Notes under the pieces: model-generated | Told to the model about the DNA's origin: nothing | Database searches by the model: none | The model's input: the letters and a program-made list of their open reading frames with translations, nothing else | Program-made: the position numbers and the translations under genes | Source of the DNA: Paragordius varius | Lineage: Eukaryota; Nematomorpha | Length of the DNA: 64,000 nt | Direction: 5' to 3' | Assembly: GCA_964247055.1 (NCBI GenBank) | Contig: OZ176050.1 | Coordinates: 7,378,001 to 7,442,000, forward strand | In this document: in pieces, positions 24,400 through 36,400 of the stretch | How the letters are laid out: every line of letters starts with the position of its first letter | How positions within the stretch are numbered: the first letter of the stretch is position 1

Positions 24400-24640
24400 T
24401 ACTGCAAGGTTGTAATCCAATTTTATTAGTTTGCGAGCTGTCTGAATCATCATATAGTATCATTTGAATATCGCGAATCTATACAGCATTGTCCCACTTC
24501 CTATTTCTTCCATGTATATAATAAATAGCAACGGACTGATTACTCCCGACTGATACACAGCCTAATGTTTTCGAATAGAATCAAGCACCCCTTCCATTTT
24601 AACTTTGGTATGGCGAGATCCGTTTATCCTTTTCATTTTA
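24400..24640 (-). pseudogene. LINE reverse transcriptase fragment
   Basis: On the minus strand QSGVISPLLFIIYMEEI (24567-24517) matches the conserved RT segment before the active site. About 70 bp on, QMILYDDSDSS matches the catalytic YADD region in another frame. It is a dead fragment of a non-LTR retrotransposon, short and frame-broken. A few residues upstream are less certain. The clade cannot be told. Confidence 0.6.
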
Positions 24641-24651
24641 TAAAATTATTA

Positions 24652-24879
24652 ACAGTGATTCCCAACCTTTTTTGTTCACGCCTGACCAAAATGGAAAAAA
24701 ACCTTGCCACCCCCCTCCCCTCCACCCAAAAAAATAAAAACGCAAAATTCATATAATAAAAAATTATCAGCAATTATCAAAATATTTCATATTAATCTTG
24801 ATAATATGAACCTCAGATCACCTTAACCTTCAATTTGGTACACCTTTTTCCATATTTTCACGCCCCTTTTGGTGAACCC
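24652..24879. mobile_element. Short hAT-like MITE (CAGTGATTCCCAACC type)
   Basis: The left terminus CAGTGATTCCCAACCTTTTT at 24652 is a classic animal hAT end, followed by TTCACGCCTGACC. The opposite side has TTTCACGCCCCTTTTGGTG near 24858, an imperfect inverted counterpart. The right limit is approximate. Confidence 0.5.
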
Positions 24880-25061
24880 TCCTTTTATTTGAGAATTTAT
24901 GGTGTATTATAAATTGTTATAATTTTTCGGGAATTAGCTTTCTAAAAATATTTAGTAAAAAAATGTGTGCTGATATTGCGTTTTACGAAATCACCACAAA
25001 AGTGCAAAATAACGCTTTTATCACTCATGAGTCCTGAAAACAAAAGCACCATGAGAATCCT

Positions 25062-25305
25062 TATATATATTTTACAGTCAAAAGCAACCTTTGCCAAACG
25101 CAACTTTTTTTCAACCAAAAGCAACATTTTTTACCAATTGCAACATTTTTTCAAGAAAATGCAACATATATCATTAAAACGGAAATAAAATGTTACTTTT
25201 GCTTGAAAAAATATTGCGTTTGGTTAACTAAATGTTGATGTTTGGAAAAGTGTTGTTTTTGGTTGAAACAATGTTGCGTTTAACTGAAAAATGGAATGAA
25301 TTATC
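25062..25305. repeat. Foldback element with GCAACATT minisatellite arms (type 2)
   Basis: The left arm (25075-25170) has tandem units of about 21 bp like CAACCAAAAGCAACATTTTT. The right arm (25190-25295) carries the inverted form, for example TTGTTTTTGGTTGAAACAAT. The ends TATATTTTACAGTCAAAAGC and, inverted, TTCCATTTTTCAGTTAAACG match each other and those of the type 1 element. Confidence 0.65.
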
Positions 25306-26791
25306 CTATCAGAATACATTTATTTTATCAGACTATTTTTTATCCCTCGATTTTGTGGGCAGTGTATTTAAATAATTATTTTTTAATTAAGTGGTTATTT
25401 TAAATCAATTTTTAACCTAGATATCTTGATGTATAGTGATTTCTTACTAAATATTATTAAGGATATAAAAAAGTTGTATTAACTAGGAATATAACAAATT
25501 ATTTCAATGAATATATACCGTGGCAGATAAAACAATTATGAAATTCCGAATAAAAAATAAAAAAACTGAGTAACAAACAGTATTTGCATCAATTTATTTT
25601 ACTCCATTTTGTAACTGACAAATTGGGTTGGTATAATCTTCCTTTTCTTAAAACAGTTCCATCAATTAAGCGTATGCATAATAAATAAAATGGGGATTCC
25701 ATATTAAACATAGTTTGATTGGGATTGGCTCAAACTTTAAAACCGTAGAAAATTAATCCGTGGGAAAATTGACAAAAATTTAGAGTAAATTAATAAAATT
25801 TGTAATTGTATATAAATAAGGATTCAAATAATAGATTATTATAATTTTGATATTAAGTTTTTTGGGCAGTTATTTTATTAATAAATATGATTAAATCTAA
25901 AAAAATAATATGAGATGGGTATTGTGTAATGTCCAATGAAATATTTATTATGGTCATATTTATCAGACACGAATTGAATTAAAATATTTACCTTTTTTGA
26001 TTAAACATATAAGTTACAAAATTACTGATTGGTGTCATTTTTTAATTAAATTATTTACATAATACTCATAACCAATTTTATATGATATAGCTAATTTTTA
26101 ATATAACCAAACTAGGGTTGTGCTGACCAAGTCAAGACCCGGTCAATTGACCGGCTCATGACCAGGTCATTGACTATTTATTTTTTGACCATGGTCATCT
26201 AAAAAAACAGCTGTTTTTTGAAAAATTGCTGATAAATTTTTTTGGAAGATTAATGGTAAATATATAATTTAACATATAAATTAATTATCTAAATATACTT
26301 ATTTAACAATAAATAATTGTACGCATCGTTATAACATAGCATTTAAGCATATCCAGTTACTTCGAAAAACAAAACAATCAAGCACTTTGCAAAACATGCA
26401 ATTATTCCATAACCAATATGCGAAAATATCTTATGATAATTAATTCATTATGAAAAAAAATGTAAAATAAACTAGGTAAAATTTAATTTGAATATCCAGT
26501 GTTAAAAGCTATTTATTTGAAGATTCAGAAGGCCACAACCATGTGGCAAAATTTGAAAACAAAAATCTTGTTTAATTGAAAATATTTGTAAATAATAAAT
26601 ATCAAAAAAATGTACAATAAACTTTTAAGAATGATATTATTAGTGAAACGCTAGTGTCGTACGAACATTATTTTCACAATCCAATATCACATGATATTTA
26701 CTTAAGTAAAAAGTGGTCTTGACCATGGGCTGACTGGGTCTGACGGACTTTTTTGAAAAAACAGTCAAATGCACACCCTAAACTAAACGCA
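25306..26791. other. Gene-free stretch
   Basis: No gene. A block at 26110-26220 has repeated GACC/GGTCA phrases (AAGTCAAGACCCGGTCAATT, GACCAGGTCATTGAC) and a related stretch with GACCATGGGCTGACTGGG lies at 26720. They may be the two ends of an unclassified element of about 650 bp. Confidence 0.35.
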
Positions 26792-26947
26792 TCAAGATAT
26801 GCTATCGTACTTTAATACTTTGTCATAAAAATTAACATCATTTTTCAACCATGTATCTATCAAAAATTCTATTTCAAAATAAGTAGTTTCACCTTCATGA
26901 TCGGTAAAGCAAAAGAGACATCCGCAGTACAAAAGATATTCATCCAA
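26792..26947 (-). CDS. Probable terminal coding exon of an unrecognised gene
   Basis: On the minus strand, after a good acceptor (TTTGATATTTTCCAG, 26962-26948), 51 codons run to a TGA at 26792. They begin LDEYLLYCGCLFCFTDHEGE and go on TTYFEIEFLIDTWLKNDV. Composition and codon use are clearly unlike the flanking DNA. No family is recognised. The upstream exon is uncertain: a frame at about 27265-27166 beginning MKTDSLFFLIVAQYQ ends in TAT|GTATTC, which would join in phase, but it contains a run of T and could be chance. It lies downstream of DDRGK1 on the same strand. Confidence 0.4.
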   Translation of the reverse strand: MDEYLLYCGCLFCFTDHEGETTYFEIEFLIDTWLKNDVNFYDKVLKYDSIS

Positions 26948-27094
26948 CTGGAAAATATCAAAGGAGGTGATTAATATCCAAAATTATTGGTCAATAAAGG
27001 TGGTGTATTCCCTTTCAATGACATGTATTTATAAAATAATGAAATATAGTTTATTAATTTATATGTTGAGACATATATTAAAAGTTTATTAAAT

Positions 27095-27127
<33 letters not shown>

Positions 27128-27498
27128 ATCCCCAAATGTAATATTTCTGCATTTTCACCATATCATATGAATACATATAGAGAATTTCGAAAAAGGCGTA
27201 TAATAAGTAAAGTATAAAATTGATATTGAGCCACAATTAAAAAAAAAAGACTGTCAGTTTTCATAAATTTAACTATATTCCAATATCCGCAATAAAAATT
27301 GTTTACTAAATAAAATTAAGAGCCCCACCCAATTTTTCCATTGGCTTTATATAATAAATTAAGGATGATTAAAAATATGTTTTGTTTCTTAAAATTTGAC
27401 AATCCTTTTTATTTTAAATCGCTGTTCTCAATTTCAAATTCTAACTTTACATATGTTAGGCCTAACATTTCAAACATATAGTGATTGATAAACACACG

Positions 27499-28229
27499 CT
27501 AGGAAGCGTTTAGATGTAACAAACGATTGCTATGTTGAACCAAATCTGTAATGGATATTCGGCCTTGTTGTTCAATAAATTTGGCCACTGCTAATAGTTC
27601 GTCTCTCGTAACGTAAACGAATTTGCCTCGATCATCAAACACACCATCTATGATTCCATCTTTTATCAATTGTTCTAATCGTTCAATGATATCCTTGATA
27701 AAAGTGTATATATATATATTGCCAGATAGCATTTATAGATATAAAGAGATATATTATTGGTTAAAAGCAGAAAATATTTTTTTACTATTGTTATATTAAG
27801 CTAAAAATATTGCTCTTTTTAATTAAGTGAGTAACGACGAGGGTTTGCAATGTAATTGATGATATGGAAATCGTCGTAAAATAACGTGAAAATAAAATTC
27901 AATTTATTGATTCTTATATTAAACTTGTCATTATGCGGTATTAAATTTTATTACCCAATTTATCCTGTTAAATAATTTAAAGCATAAATAAAATAATAAA
28001 TTTTCTGCGATTCGCAACGGGAGTGGCGAATACTCAATCACAATGTTAGGGCATAAAAACTCCACTGAGTAGATATTTTTTTCCATCACAATGTATGGGA
28101 AAGTATTTAGGATTTATATGGGGATTTATAAAAATTATATGCTGTTTTCGCTTTGGCACATATCACAAAAAATTCTTTTTTAAAAAAAAGCTATAAATAG
28201 TTTTTTAAACGGAATATATTGGGTAAACC

Positions 28230-28260
<31 letters not shown>

Positions 28261-29697
28261 AATATATGATAGCCAAAATAAAATTAATATCACCGCATAT
28301 TAACAAGTTTATTGGATAAGAATTGACGCCAAGTACAATTTTTTAGAAATATATCCTAATAAGTTCTTCAAGGACCCTCTGAAAATTTTTAAAATCCATA
28401 TCGATAATGTTTTGCGTTCAGAGTTATCCTTGTGGTACATATTATCAAAAAAAATTTCGTTGAGACGCTTTTATATATTGTATTTAATTTCCTTCAACCT
28501 AAAGTCGACAAAAATGCGATATTTGATTTTAACTAGCCGAAAAATTAAAATACTTTTATTCTAAATTGTCAACCGTATTTATTTTTGATATTCATTATCC
28601 TGAAGCTTTTAGCTATCAAACGTTATATAATTTATAAAGCACTTTAGCTGCGCACCTTATATACAAAGCCTATTACTATTTAAATGGTTAACAAAATAAT
28701 GTATATATATGTAAGATAGTGAATACACTATTCTTACCTTATTAAGTAAGATTAAATATAATATTAATAGTTAAATAATGCCGTTATATTTTAAGCTAAA
28801 TGGAACAGTCAATGATAAGAAAAACAAATAGAAAAGGGGTCATGATATCTATATATTTTAAAAAGAGAAAATATATAAATAATATAAAGGTCTACCTTAA
28901 CTTTAAGTTTAAAGCGAGAAGCCAAATCCTCCAACAAAACAATTTTGTTTGTCTTAATGTAATCCAAAAATTCTTGAAACATTTTTGAAGTCTTAAATAT
29001 ATATAATAAATATACTTCAGACAAATCAGCTTGTTCATTGTAACCTTCGTCCTCTATTGTAAAATGTTGCTTCCAAGAATTGTATTCTTCCTGTTCCTTC
29101 CTTTTAATTTCTTCCAATTTTAATTTTTCTTCCAATTCCTATTATTTTAAAATGTAATATAATTATATAGATTAATTTTCAATTATTACAATTTTTTCTT
29201 TAAGTTTACGGGCGTTTTCCTCTTCTAAGAGTTTAAGCTTCTCAAGTTTTTCCTCTTGCTTTTTCTTTTCTTCACGCTCCAACATTTCTCTCTATTATAA
29301 AAACATATTTTTTACCTCGCGTTGTACCTTCTTTTCTGCTTTCATTTCCAGTTTTCTTTGTTTTTTAACACCTAATTTCTTGGAATTCGCTTGCTCTGTA
29401 TCAGATGTCTCTGATTGAGATATATATGGTTGCGATCTTGCATTATTTCTAACCAAACGACTACTTAAAGATGACACATCGGTATTATCTTCATCCGTGG
29501 TAGTTGCGATGTATGAGGATGTAGTATCTACCAAAATAACCTTTAAACAAACCATTTAGTCCTTTTAGTAATTTTTTTACAAACCATGATGCAATTAGGA
29601 TGACTAGTGTGCATACTATTAATAAAATTTTATATATTGATGGATCAAGCGAAAACGCTGTATTTTCCTGATCCATGTGGTTTGATGTTTGCAACAA
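27499..29697 (-). CDS. DDRGK1: DDRGK domain-containing protein 1 (UFBP1, UFMylation adaptor)
   Basis: An ER-membrane adaptor and substrate of the UFM1 ligase complex (UFL1/CDK5RAP3), acting in ER-phagy and ribosome UFMylation. Six exons on the minus strand: 29697-29553, 29527-29316, 29291-29190, 29138-29016, 28991-28896 and 27693-27499. The introns are 25, 24, 51, 24 and 1202 nt. Spliced length is 290 residues (human 314). Features in order: N-terminal membrane anchor at about 22-40; acidic Ser/Thr region; KKLGVKKQRKLEMKAEKK; a long charged coiled coil; FQEFLDYIKTNKIVLLEDLA; then the signature GVFDDRGKFVYVT and FIEQQGRISITDLVQHSNRL. The second Met (residue 8) could also be the start. The 24-nt intron at 28992-29015 has no stop and would add 8 residues if retained. 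It is head-to-head with the gene at 29709. Confidence 0.92.
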
Positions 29698-29708
29698 ACT
29701 AACACCGT

Positions 29709-30226
29709 ATGGAAACTTCGGCAGATTTTAATGGTTTTGATTTAATTGTAATTTTAGTTAAAAAAGAAGAAAAAAATCGAACTTCTAAATGTGTATCGAA
29801 CGGGAAACAAATTAAATTAATACCGTTAAAGACCATTAAGGATTATGCCGGGTATGATTTTTTTTATTATAGAAAACATTGCCATTTACTTTTACCAAGT
29901 GCTAAAATTGTTAAGGATCAGGAGCTGTTACACAATTTAATTAATTTTATAATTCAAAGTATTAATAAAAAAAGTATCATAGTATAAAATTTTTTAGGCC
30001 CTAATAAAGACACTTCAATTACATCGAAGTAGATAATTATTTAAATTTTAGTGAGTTCGAGTCGCTTCATTCTTCCAATATATTAAATAATATAATGAGC
30101 ATGTTAACGCCCGAAGCTAAAATTAATTTAGCGAATCTCTCTAAGACTAATGCTTTAATTGGTAAATTTACGAGTTTTAACCTTTGTTTATTTATAGATT
30201 ATTTTTTGCGACTGTTAAACACATGA
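29709..30226 (+). CDS. Unrecognised 144-residue protein, four exons with tiny introns
   Basis: Exons 29709-29973, 29998-30028, 30052-30161 and 30198-30226 are joined across introns of 24, 23 and 36 nt, all GT...AG with T-rich ends. Every junction keeps frame, and splicing removes stops that close each unspliced frame. The protein begins METSADFNGFDLIVILVKKE. It has a basic part (NRTSKCVSNGKQIKL), a hydrophobic helix-rich middle (KDQELLHNLINFIIQSI), a polar linker (SPNKDTSITSNEFESLHSSN) and ends KTNALIDYFLRLLNT. No signal peptide, membrane segment or known domain is recognised. The start codon lies 11 bp from that of DDRGK1 on the other strand, so the two genes probably share a bidirectional promoter. 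Confidence 0.7.
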
Positions 30227-30383
30227 AACCCTTATGGGCTGTATAATAATATTTAAAAGCCTTTTAAAACAAAAAATTTAACCGACCATAAATTTAAAAT
30301 CATTTCCTTATCTCCTATAAACTAATAGGCTCATGCTGATCATCAGCACCTTATATATGTAATTCTACTTTTTTACTAGAATT

Positions 30384-30588
30384 TAGTGGTAGCCAAATAT
30401 TATTAAAGGGCCGAAAAAATATTTTTTTTGTCTCAAGGGCCATCCACCATATAATACCGATAAATATTTTGAATACGCAGATATTTATGTTTTAAAAAAG
30501 TACATCAAAAAAATTTAAAAAAATGGGGGCCATAAAAATTACTTTTACAGCCGGATGCCGCTGATGGGCCGCGGTTTGAATACCATTG
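30384..30588. mobile_element. Short hAT-like MITE
   Basis: The left end TAGTGGTAGCCAAATATT with AAAGGGCCGAAAAAATATTT, and the inverted right end CAATGGTATTCAAACCGCGG, form a 205-bp element. Flanks CTAGAATT and CTATAATG agree at 6 of 8 bases, a plausible decayed 8-bp target duplication. It is related to 18939-19115. Confidence 0.6.
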
Positions 30589-31008
30589 CTATAATGTTTT
30601 AAGGTTAACATTTCCCATATACTATTTTGTGGATTTAAAGTCTTCTCATAATGAGCCGAATTAATTGTTAAATTATTTTAATATATATATATATAATAAA
30701 ACTTAATTTATAAATTATATCAATTTTCTAATTATTAATTACTATTATTCTACTATATATATATTTGATAAAATTGAGTTTTGACTGTTTGACGGTTGGT
30801 TTACAGGCACTAGAAACTAGTATAATGGAATCTTATGCTCCAAAAGAATATAACTTGAAAATCCAACCAATATTTCGAAAACTGTAAACTACTTAGTGAT
30901 CAGCATGAGCTCAATAGTTTGTAAGCACTATTTATTTTGTATAAAGTTCATTATGCCAAAGGGTCTTTCAGGTCCACATTACATCATAATTAATAATCTA
31001 CCATATAG

Positions 31009-31328
31009 GTTTGGAAAATTCTAGTGGTACAGGCATTAGTACAGCTCTCTCCACTAATTCGGTGAGAGAATCCTTGAACCATGTAATGGCTATGAAACGA
31101 TCGTTGAGTAAAGGCAATCAATCTACGGATGCCCGACCTTTTGCTTGTTCCTGGCCTGATTGTGAATGGCGATTTCCTAGCGTCGAAACATTAAGTCGTC
31201 ATTACAGAAAACATACGGGAGAAAAACCTTTTCAGTGCTACGTTTGTCAAAAACGATTCACTCGAGCCGATCATATGCGATCGCACGTTAAGCGACACGC
31301 CAAACAAAATAATAAGTTGGGTAAAGGG
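31009..31328 (+). CDS. KLF/Sp-like zinc-finger exon with two C2H2 fingers
   Basis: An internal exon follows an acceptor ending at 31008 (CATATAG) and precedes a strong donor GTAAGT at 31329. It enters in phase 1 and encodes 106 residues. A Ser/Thr-rich lead (ENSSGTGISTALSTNSVRES) is followed by two fingers. The first, FACSWPDCEWRFPSVETLSR HYRKH, has C-x4-C spacing. HTGEKPF then links it to FQCYVCQKRFTRADHMRSHV KRH with C-x2-C spacing. These correspond to the second and third fingers of KLF/Sp proteins; the usual first finger is not present just upstream. A nuclear DNA-binding transcription factor is expected. Flanking exons were not found. Translation could also start at an internal Met (MAMKRSLSK) if upstream exons are untranslated. 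Confidence 0.75.
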
Positions 31329-32135
31329 GTAAGTGAGTAGAATTTTGAAAACAAATTATGAAAGAAATATTTTTGGACAAAAATTGACATAAACCATCTT
31401 TTTTCTGGGTTAAAATAGCTAGATTTTGAATATTTTTATAAGGGTTTATGTCACATTAAAATTTATTTATATCTATGATTTCATTGTCACAACTATAATA
31501 CTTTATGACTCGGGTGCTCAATAGAAAATGGTTTCGCGGGCTGCTGATTTTTTAAAATAATACAAATGTGCATTAATATATATTCATTTATACATTGGAT
31601 GTATTTGATAATAGCCTTAATTTTTGTTAGTATTGTGTTCATAATTGTAAATTATTATTCAGCTTTGCCTCATTTAAAGTAAAAAATTCGATTTAGCTCT
31701 CTTTAAATGGATATTAAAACAGTAAAAAGATTATTTTAACCTTAAATAAATGGTGTTTATTAAACAAAATAGATACAATTCCAAATTAATTATATGAATA
31801 TTAAAAATATATCAAAAGTCAAAATATATTTTTAATTTATTAAGATTTAGATAATATGTATTTCCAATTGTAAATTTTTGAATTTTTCTCGGGCGGTGAA
31901 AATAGTTAGCTTCATGGCATATACTTTTATTTAAGATGATAAACTATAATAAACATTAAAAACGCAATAAATGATACTGTTAGGGATACAAAAATAGGAA
32001 ATGGAATTATAAATAATAATGAATATGTATACAATTTTAGCCGCAATAATATTCACAAATCCGGAGCCTGTTATGGAATAATAAATCATTGTTGCGCTGT
32101 GTATTTATAATATAATATTCAAAATGTAAATATAT

Positions 32136-32168
<33 letters not shown>

Positions 32169-32689
32169 ATAAATTTTATGCTACAGTAAATTATATATAA
32201 TACAATAATCATTTAATTGTTCTCCAATTTATACTATATTTTAAATTGAACATTTTTCAATTGCCCTATCCAATCATTTTAATTTGCAAAGGTTTATTTG
32301 CACAAATGAAAAATTTTATTTATAAAGTTCAAGATTGATAATTATTTAAAAAATTAAAATACATTGTATCAAAAATAACTTATGTTTGCGATAGCTTTGG
32401 GGCATAAATATTCAACAAAGTTCTAGATTTAGGCTTGAGACTTGATTATTTGTATTGACTATAATACATGTACATTTAAATTTTTTTATAGGTTTTGTTT
32501 AGTTATTCAACTGGTTACATACAAGAATGTAGTCAGCAGATAAGATTAGATGCATGTGGTCAAGTCTCTTAATAAAGAAACCACACCCCCTCCCTCATAA
32601 TGAGCCTTTTTTAAAAATTCAGCGTTTATTAATTAATAAAATCATCTGAATTTCATGCATTTTGGTTTTATGAGTATTATGAGCACACA
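31329..32689. other. Gene-free stretch, probably intron or 3' flank of zinc-finger gene
   Basis: No exon could be assigned with confidence. TA-dinucleotide tracts lie at 32132-32170. Confidence 0.35.
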
Positions 32690-33330
32690 TTCTAAACGAC
32701 TACTTTGTGGGTTACATGAAATCTTCATCCCAAAATAATCATTTAGTCGGGTAATATATGAATGCCGGACATTTGTCAAACCATCATCTAACGTCTACTA
32801 ACTAGCTGTTCTGCGAGAGTTTTACCCCATTGATGAAAATAGAAAATAACATGCCAGGAGAGTACGACGGCGGAATAATTTTCCAAAGCGATTTTAGGGT
32901 GTTTTTCGCTCATTTTACGGATCATTGTCATGTAGTATAATCACTTTGCTATGGCCTCAGACTCACTCCCGTCGTTTTGGTGTATTTAATCATTTGTTGA
33001 CGGTTGCGTGGGAAATAACGGTTTCACAGGGCTCCAAAAATGCACAATGTGACTTCATTCCTGCCAGACAGAGTTCATGATCTTCATATCGTTTGTCCTT
33101 GGTGAACCGGCTTCAATGATTTTTTTCGCTCTGATATATTACAAAATTAAGTCGCTTTTCATCAACGCAAAGCTCATTTTATTGCCCAGTTTGGTCTTTC
33201 CCATTGCTCGTAACTGTCTACTGATCGTTTTTTGTACATGTAATGCTTCTGTCATTTGCCGTTGATTTTAAGCTGTCGTCTAATAAATAACTCTTGCTCT
33301 TCATCGCCTTCGTAGTTGTGTAAATTTATC
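32690..33330 (-). pseudogene. Dead mariner transposase
   Basis: The minus strand carries mariner-family landmarks in order: AMGKTKLGN in the DNA-binding part, then FLEPCETVIS, KVIILHDNDP (the LHDNARPH catalytic motif) and FSSMG, then the C-terminal region. It contains several stops and frame changes and has lost a clear start, so it is non-functional. Terminal repeats were not identified. It is a Tc1/mariner element. Confidence 0.7.
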
Positions 33331-33554
33331 ATAAAACATACAATGATGCATTATTTATAATTGAGGGGATAATAATAAAAACCTTTCACAGTGCGCAAAA
33401 AATAGCCTTATAAAAGATATATATTCTAATAGATAAATGGGTCAGTATTCTCATGGTGGTTTTGTTGGTTATAAGAAATTTTTATACCCTTTTTGGTGAT
33501 AGCTCTGTTTAAAAAAATCGCAAAATTAGCGCGTGCCAAAAACATTTTGGCGGA

Positions 33555-36400
33555 TTACAGTATGCATTTTAATATCTGTTAAATTTTATAGCCAGTCAAA
33601 TGAAAGAAATGGTCATTAAATGTTAAAAATACTCTCCACAAAATTATTTCGTACCGCACATATGAAAGAGGATTGATGTGAGAACGTAGGCTTATTGTGA
33701 TGGATATTTTGTAATGCTAAATATTGAGAATATTATAACAATTTATGTTAACCTTTGAATTTATTGTTAAAACGTATTTAGATGCGTAGTTTGTGTTAAC
33801 CTTTTCATATTTCCTCAATTTGGATGGTAAAAAGAAATGTAGATTGAACACATAAAATATCATTTTTAAATTTTTTCCTGAATAAGATATTTTTTTACAG
33901 ATTTAGTAGAAATGATTAAAGTGCAGATTAATCTTATTTAGTGCTCTTTCAGACATTGGATGTTTAAGGTGGTTCTCAAAATATACATACAAGGAGTTTG
34001 AAATAGAGCCAATTATTTATCGAGATGGCCGGTTGACAGATCAATGCCTATGACTAAGATTATGCAGCTACCCGATACCTGATATTTTTAAATTGCCACA
34101 CGTGCTGTTAAGTATAGATGAGATTCGAAAAGAAACTGCGTTAAATCCGATAATATACAAAGCAATTAAAGGGTTAAACAACCATGTTATCCAGAACTTG
34201 AAAGGTTTCGTATAGACGAGTTGTTATATTAATATGGCTTGTTAAGTTTAAATGATCGGATTTTAATTCCGAAGCCCCTCCAAAAGGAGGTGGTGAGAAA
34301 CCTATACAGCAATCGTAACAACGTAGAGACCATGAAAGCGATGGCCAGATTGTAAAAGCCAGTAATCAGTGTGAATCCTGCCATAGTTAGCCGGTAACTC
34401 AACCCCTTTTTAGTGGGATTACAATGTTGCTGTGTGGGAGCGTTTGCATATTGGTGTAGAACCGCCAGTCGGTTATTATTGATTTTTGTAATCGATAGCG
34501 CCTCTAAATGGGCAAAAGGGTTTACTAAAAAGGTAACCGCACCAAATGTAATCAACAAGCTAGAAGAAAATTTTGCATCATTTGGTTTTGCAAATGAGAT
34601 AGTTAGCGATAACGTATCGCATTTAAAAGAGTATTTTAGGTCAACCTTAAGTAAGTTAGAGGTGAAATGTAAAGGTACCCCCTACCATTCTAAAAGCAAT
34701 GGGATGGTAGATGGTTAGTAGGTACGATAAAAAATAAATACAAGAGAAAATAAAATAGTGCGATATCCACCCACGAAGGTTTTAACACCAGCCTATGGGC
34801 GTATCGTTACATTTGATTCGAAATTTCATATTCTTTATTGACATTACAAAATTTAAACCTATTGCATGGGAAACTCTATTTTATTATACAAATGATTTCT
34901 TGAGTAAATTTTCAAGACATCTTTTTGTCATTTATATAAAGCTCTTTAGGACACAACAATTATACGATGCCAACAGACTTCGATCATACACCACATTCGT
35001 TTTCAATAGATCCACACTCGCACCATCCCATATTCCCTTTTAGTTCAAATTTTAATACAACAATAATTCTGATGATTAGGCATAATTTGTTTTTCTAAAT
35101 TAGGTAAAATTCATTTTTAGAAAACTTCATGTTATGATGAATATAAACTTTTAACAGTTTTATATAAATCATTAAAAGTATATCAATATATTAGTCAAAT
35201 CATTTTTACCCCCTTTCCCAAATCTAAAAATTTGAAAGTTTTTAGTGACATATTTGACTTAAACAACTTAGGATTGTGTGCTCTATATTTTATACAATAT
35301 TAATATATGCTAGATTAAACCATATTTGTAACTACCTGTGTTTTTTTGTATAAAATGAGTAAACATTACCAAATAAAAACGAAACGCTAAGCGAATAACA
35401 AAATGCATTTAACGACTGATATTAGTTTTTCCTGATATTTTCTTAATATAAGGGCAAACATTGGATGGATCTATGTGTTGCTGTCCTGGTCGACTTTTTA
35501 CAATATTATAAATAATAGTTCTCCATAAATTACGGTTTTGTTGTGTTTCGCAAAGGTTGCATTGTTATTTTATGTCAGCTAGTTTTTTAAAAAACCGAAT
35601 GCCGGTTAGCAAGCAAAAAATGGGTTCGTTTTATAGTTTTAGAACTTTTCCAATTTATTTTTGATTGAATGGTTAAATTATAGTTTATTTTTTACTTCTT
35701 TTGTTTTTGTGAATATGAACATATTGTATACCATTATTTTGTTTAATAAATGCCAGGTCCAAAGTCATATAGGTTATTTAAAGAAGAAGTCAACGATAAG
35801 TACCCAGATGATTTTTTTACAGACACTTTATAATCGGACGTTGAAAAGCAAACCACACATATTCCCGCCAAATTATCGCGTCTTTTTTTATTATTCTAAA
35901 TGTCAAATTTGTGTTTGAAAAAGATTCGCGACATGCATCACTTATTCCTTCCTAAGAAAAAGGCTGTTATCAATCATCGTTTTACTGGTAAAATCATATA
36001 CATATTCTATTGATTAAAACAAAAATTTAAAAATGTGAAGTTCAATGCTGTATAGCTGCGAAGAGGTCGAGTGCAAGAGTTAGTGGATGATGTTTCAACT
36101 CATTTCCGGAAACAGATTACAAAGCCAGTATTTTCCATTTTTATAAATTGACATAAAATTCCACAGAATTCCACATCTAAATGCGTATCAAATAAATTCT
36201 AAAGCTAACATAGATTGCTATAATATTCTCAAAATTTAGCATTACAAAATATCCATCAAAATAAGCGAATGTTAATTATCACGTCAGTCCTCTTTCATAT
36301 GTGCAGAAATAATTTTGTGGAGCAGTATTTTTCACATTTAATAAACCATTTCTTTTATTTGACCGGCTACAAATTTACTTAACAGACAATAAAATGCATA
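33555..36400 (+). mobile_element. Fossil element with long inverted repeats and gypsy-type integrase
   Basis: About 240 bp at 33555-33810 recur inverted at 36150-36400 with good but imperfect similarity. Between them, at about 34020-34720, lies a retroviral/Ty3-gypsy-type integrase core with a leading pol-like segment. The copy is old and broken in many places; no capsid or envelope part is seen. Inverted rather than direct long repeats would fit a Ginger-like DNA element that uses a gypsy-type integrase. Alternatively, a gypsy fossil may simply have landed between unrelated inverted repeats. Confidence 0.5.

Noticed and set aside
30824-30892. Possible upstream exon of the zinc-finger gene (MESYAPKEYNLKIQPIFRKL)
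   Set aside because: Its donor phase gives an immediate stop when joined to the exon at 31009.
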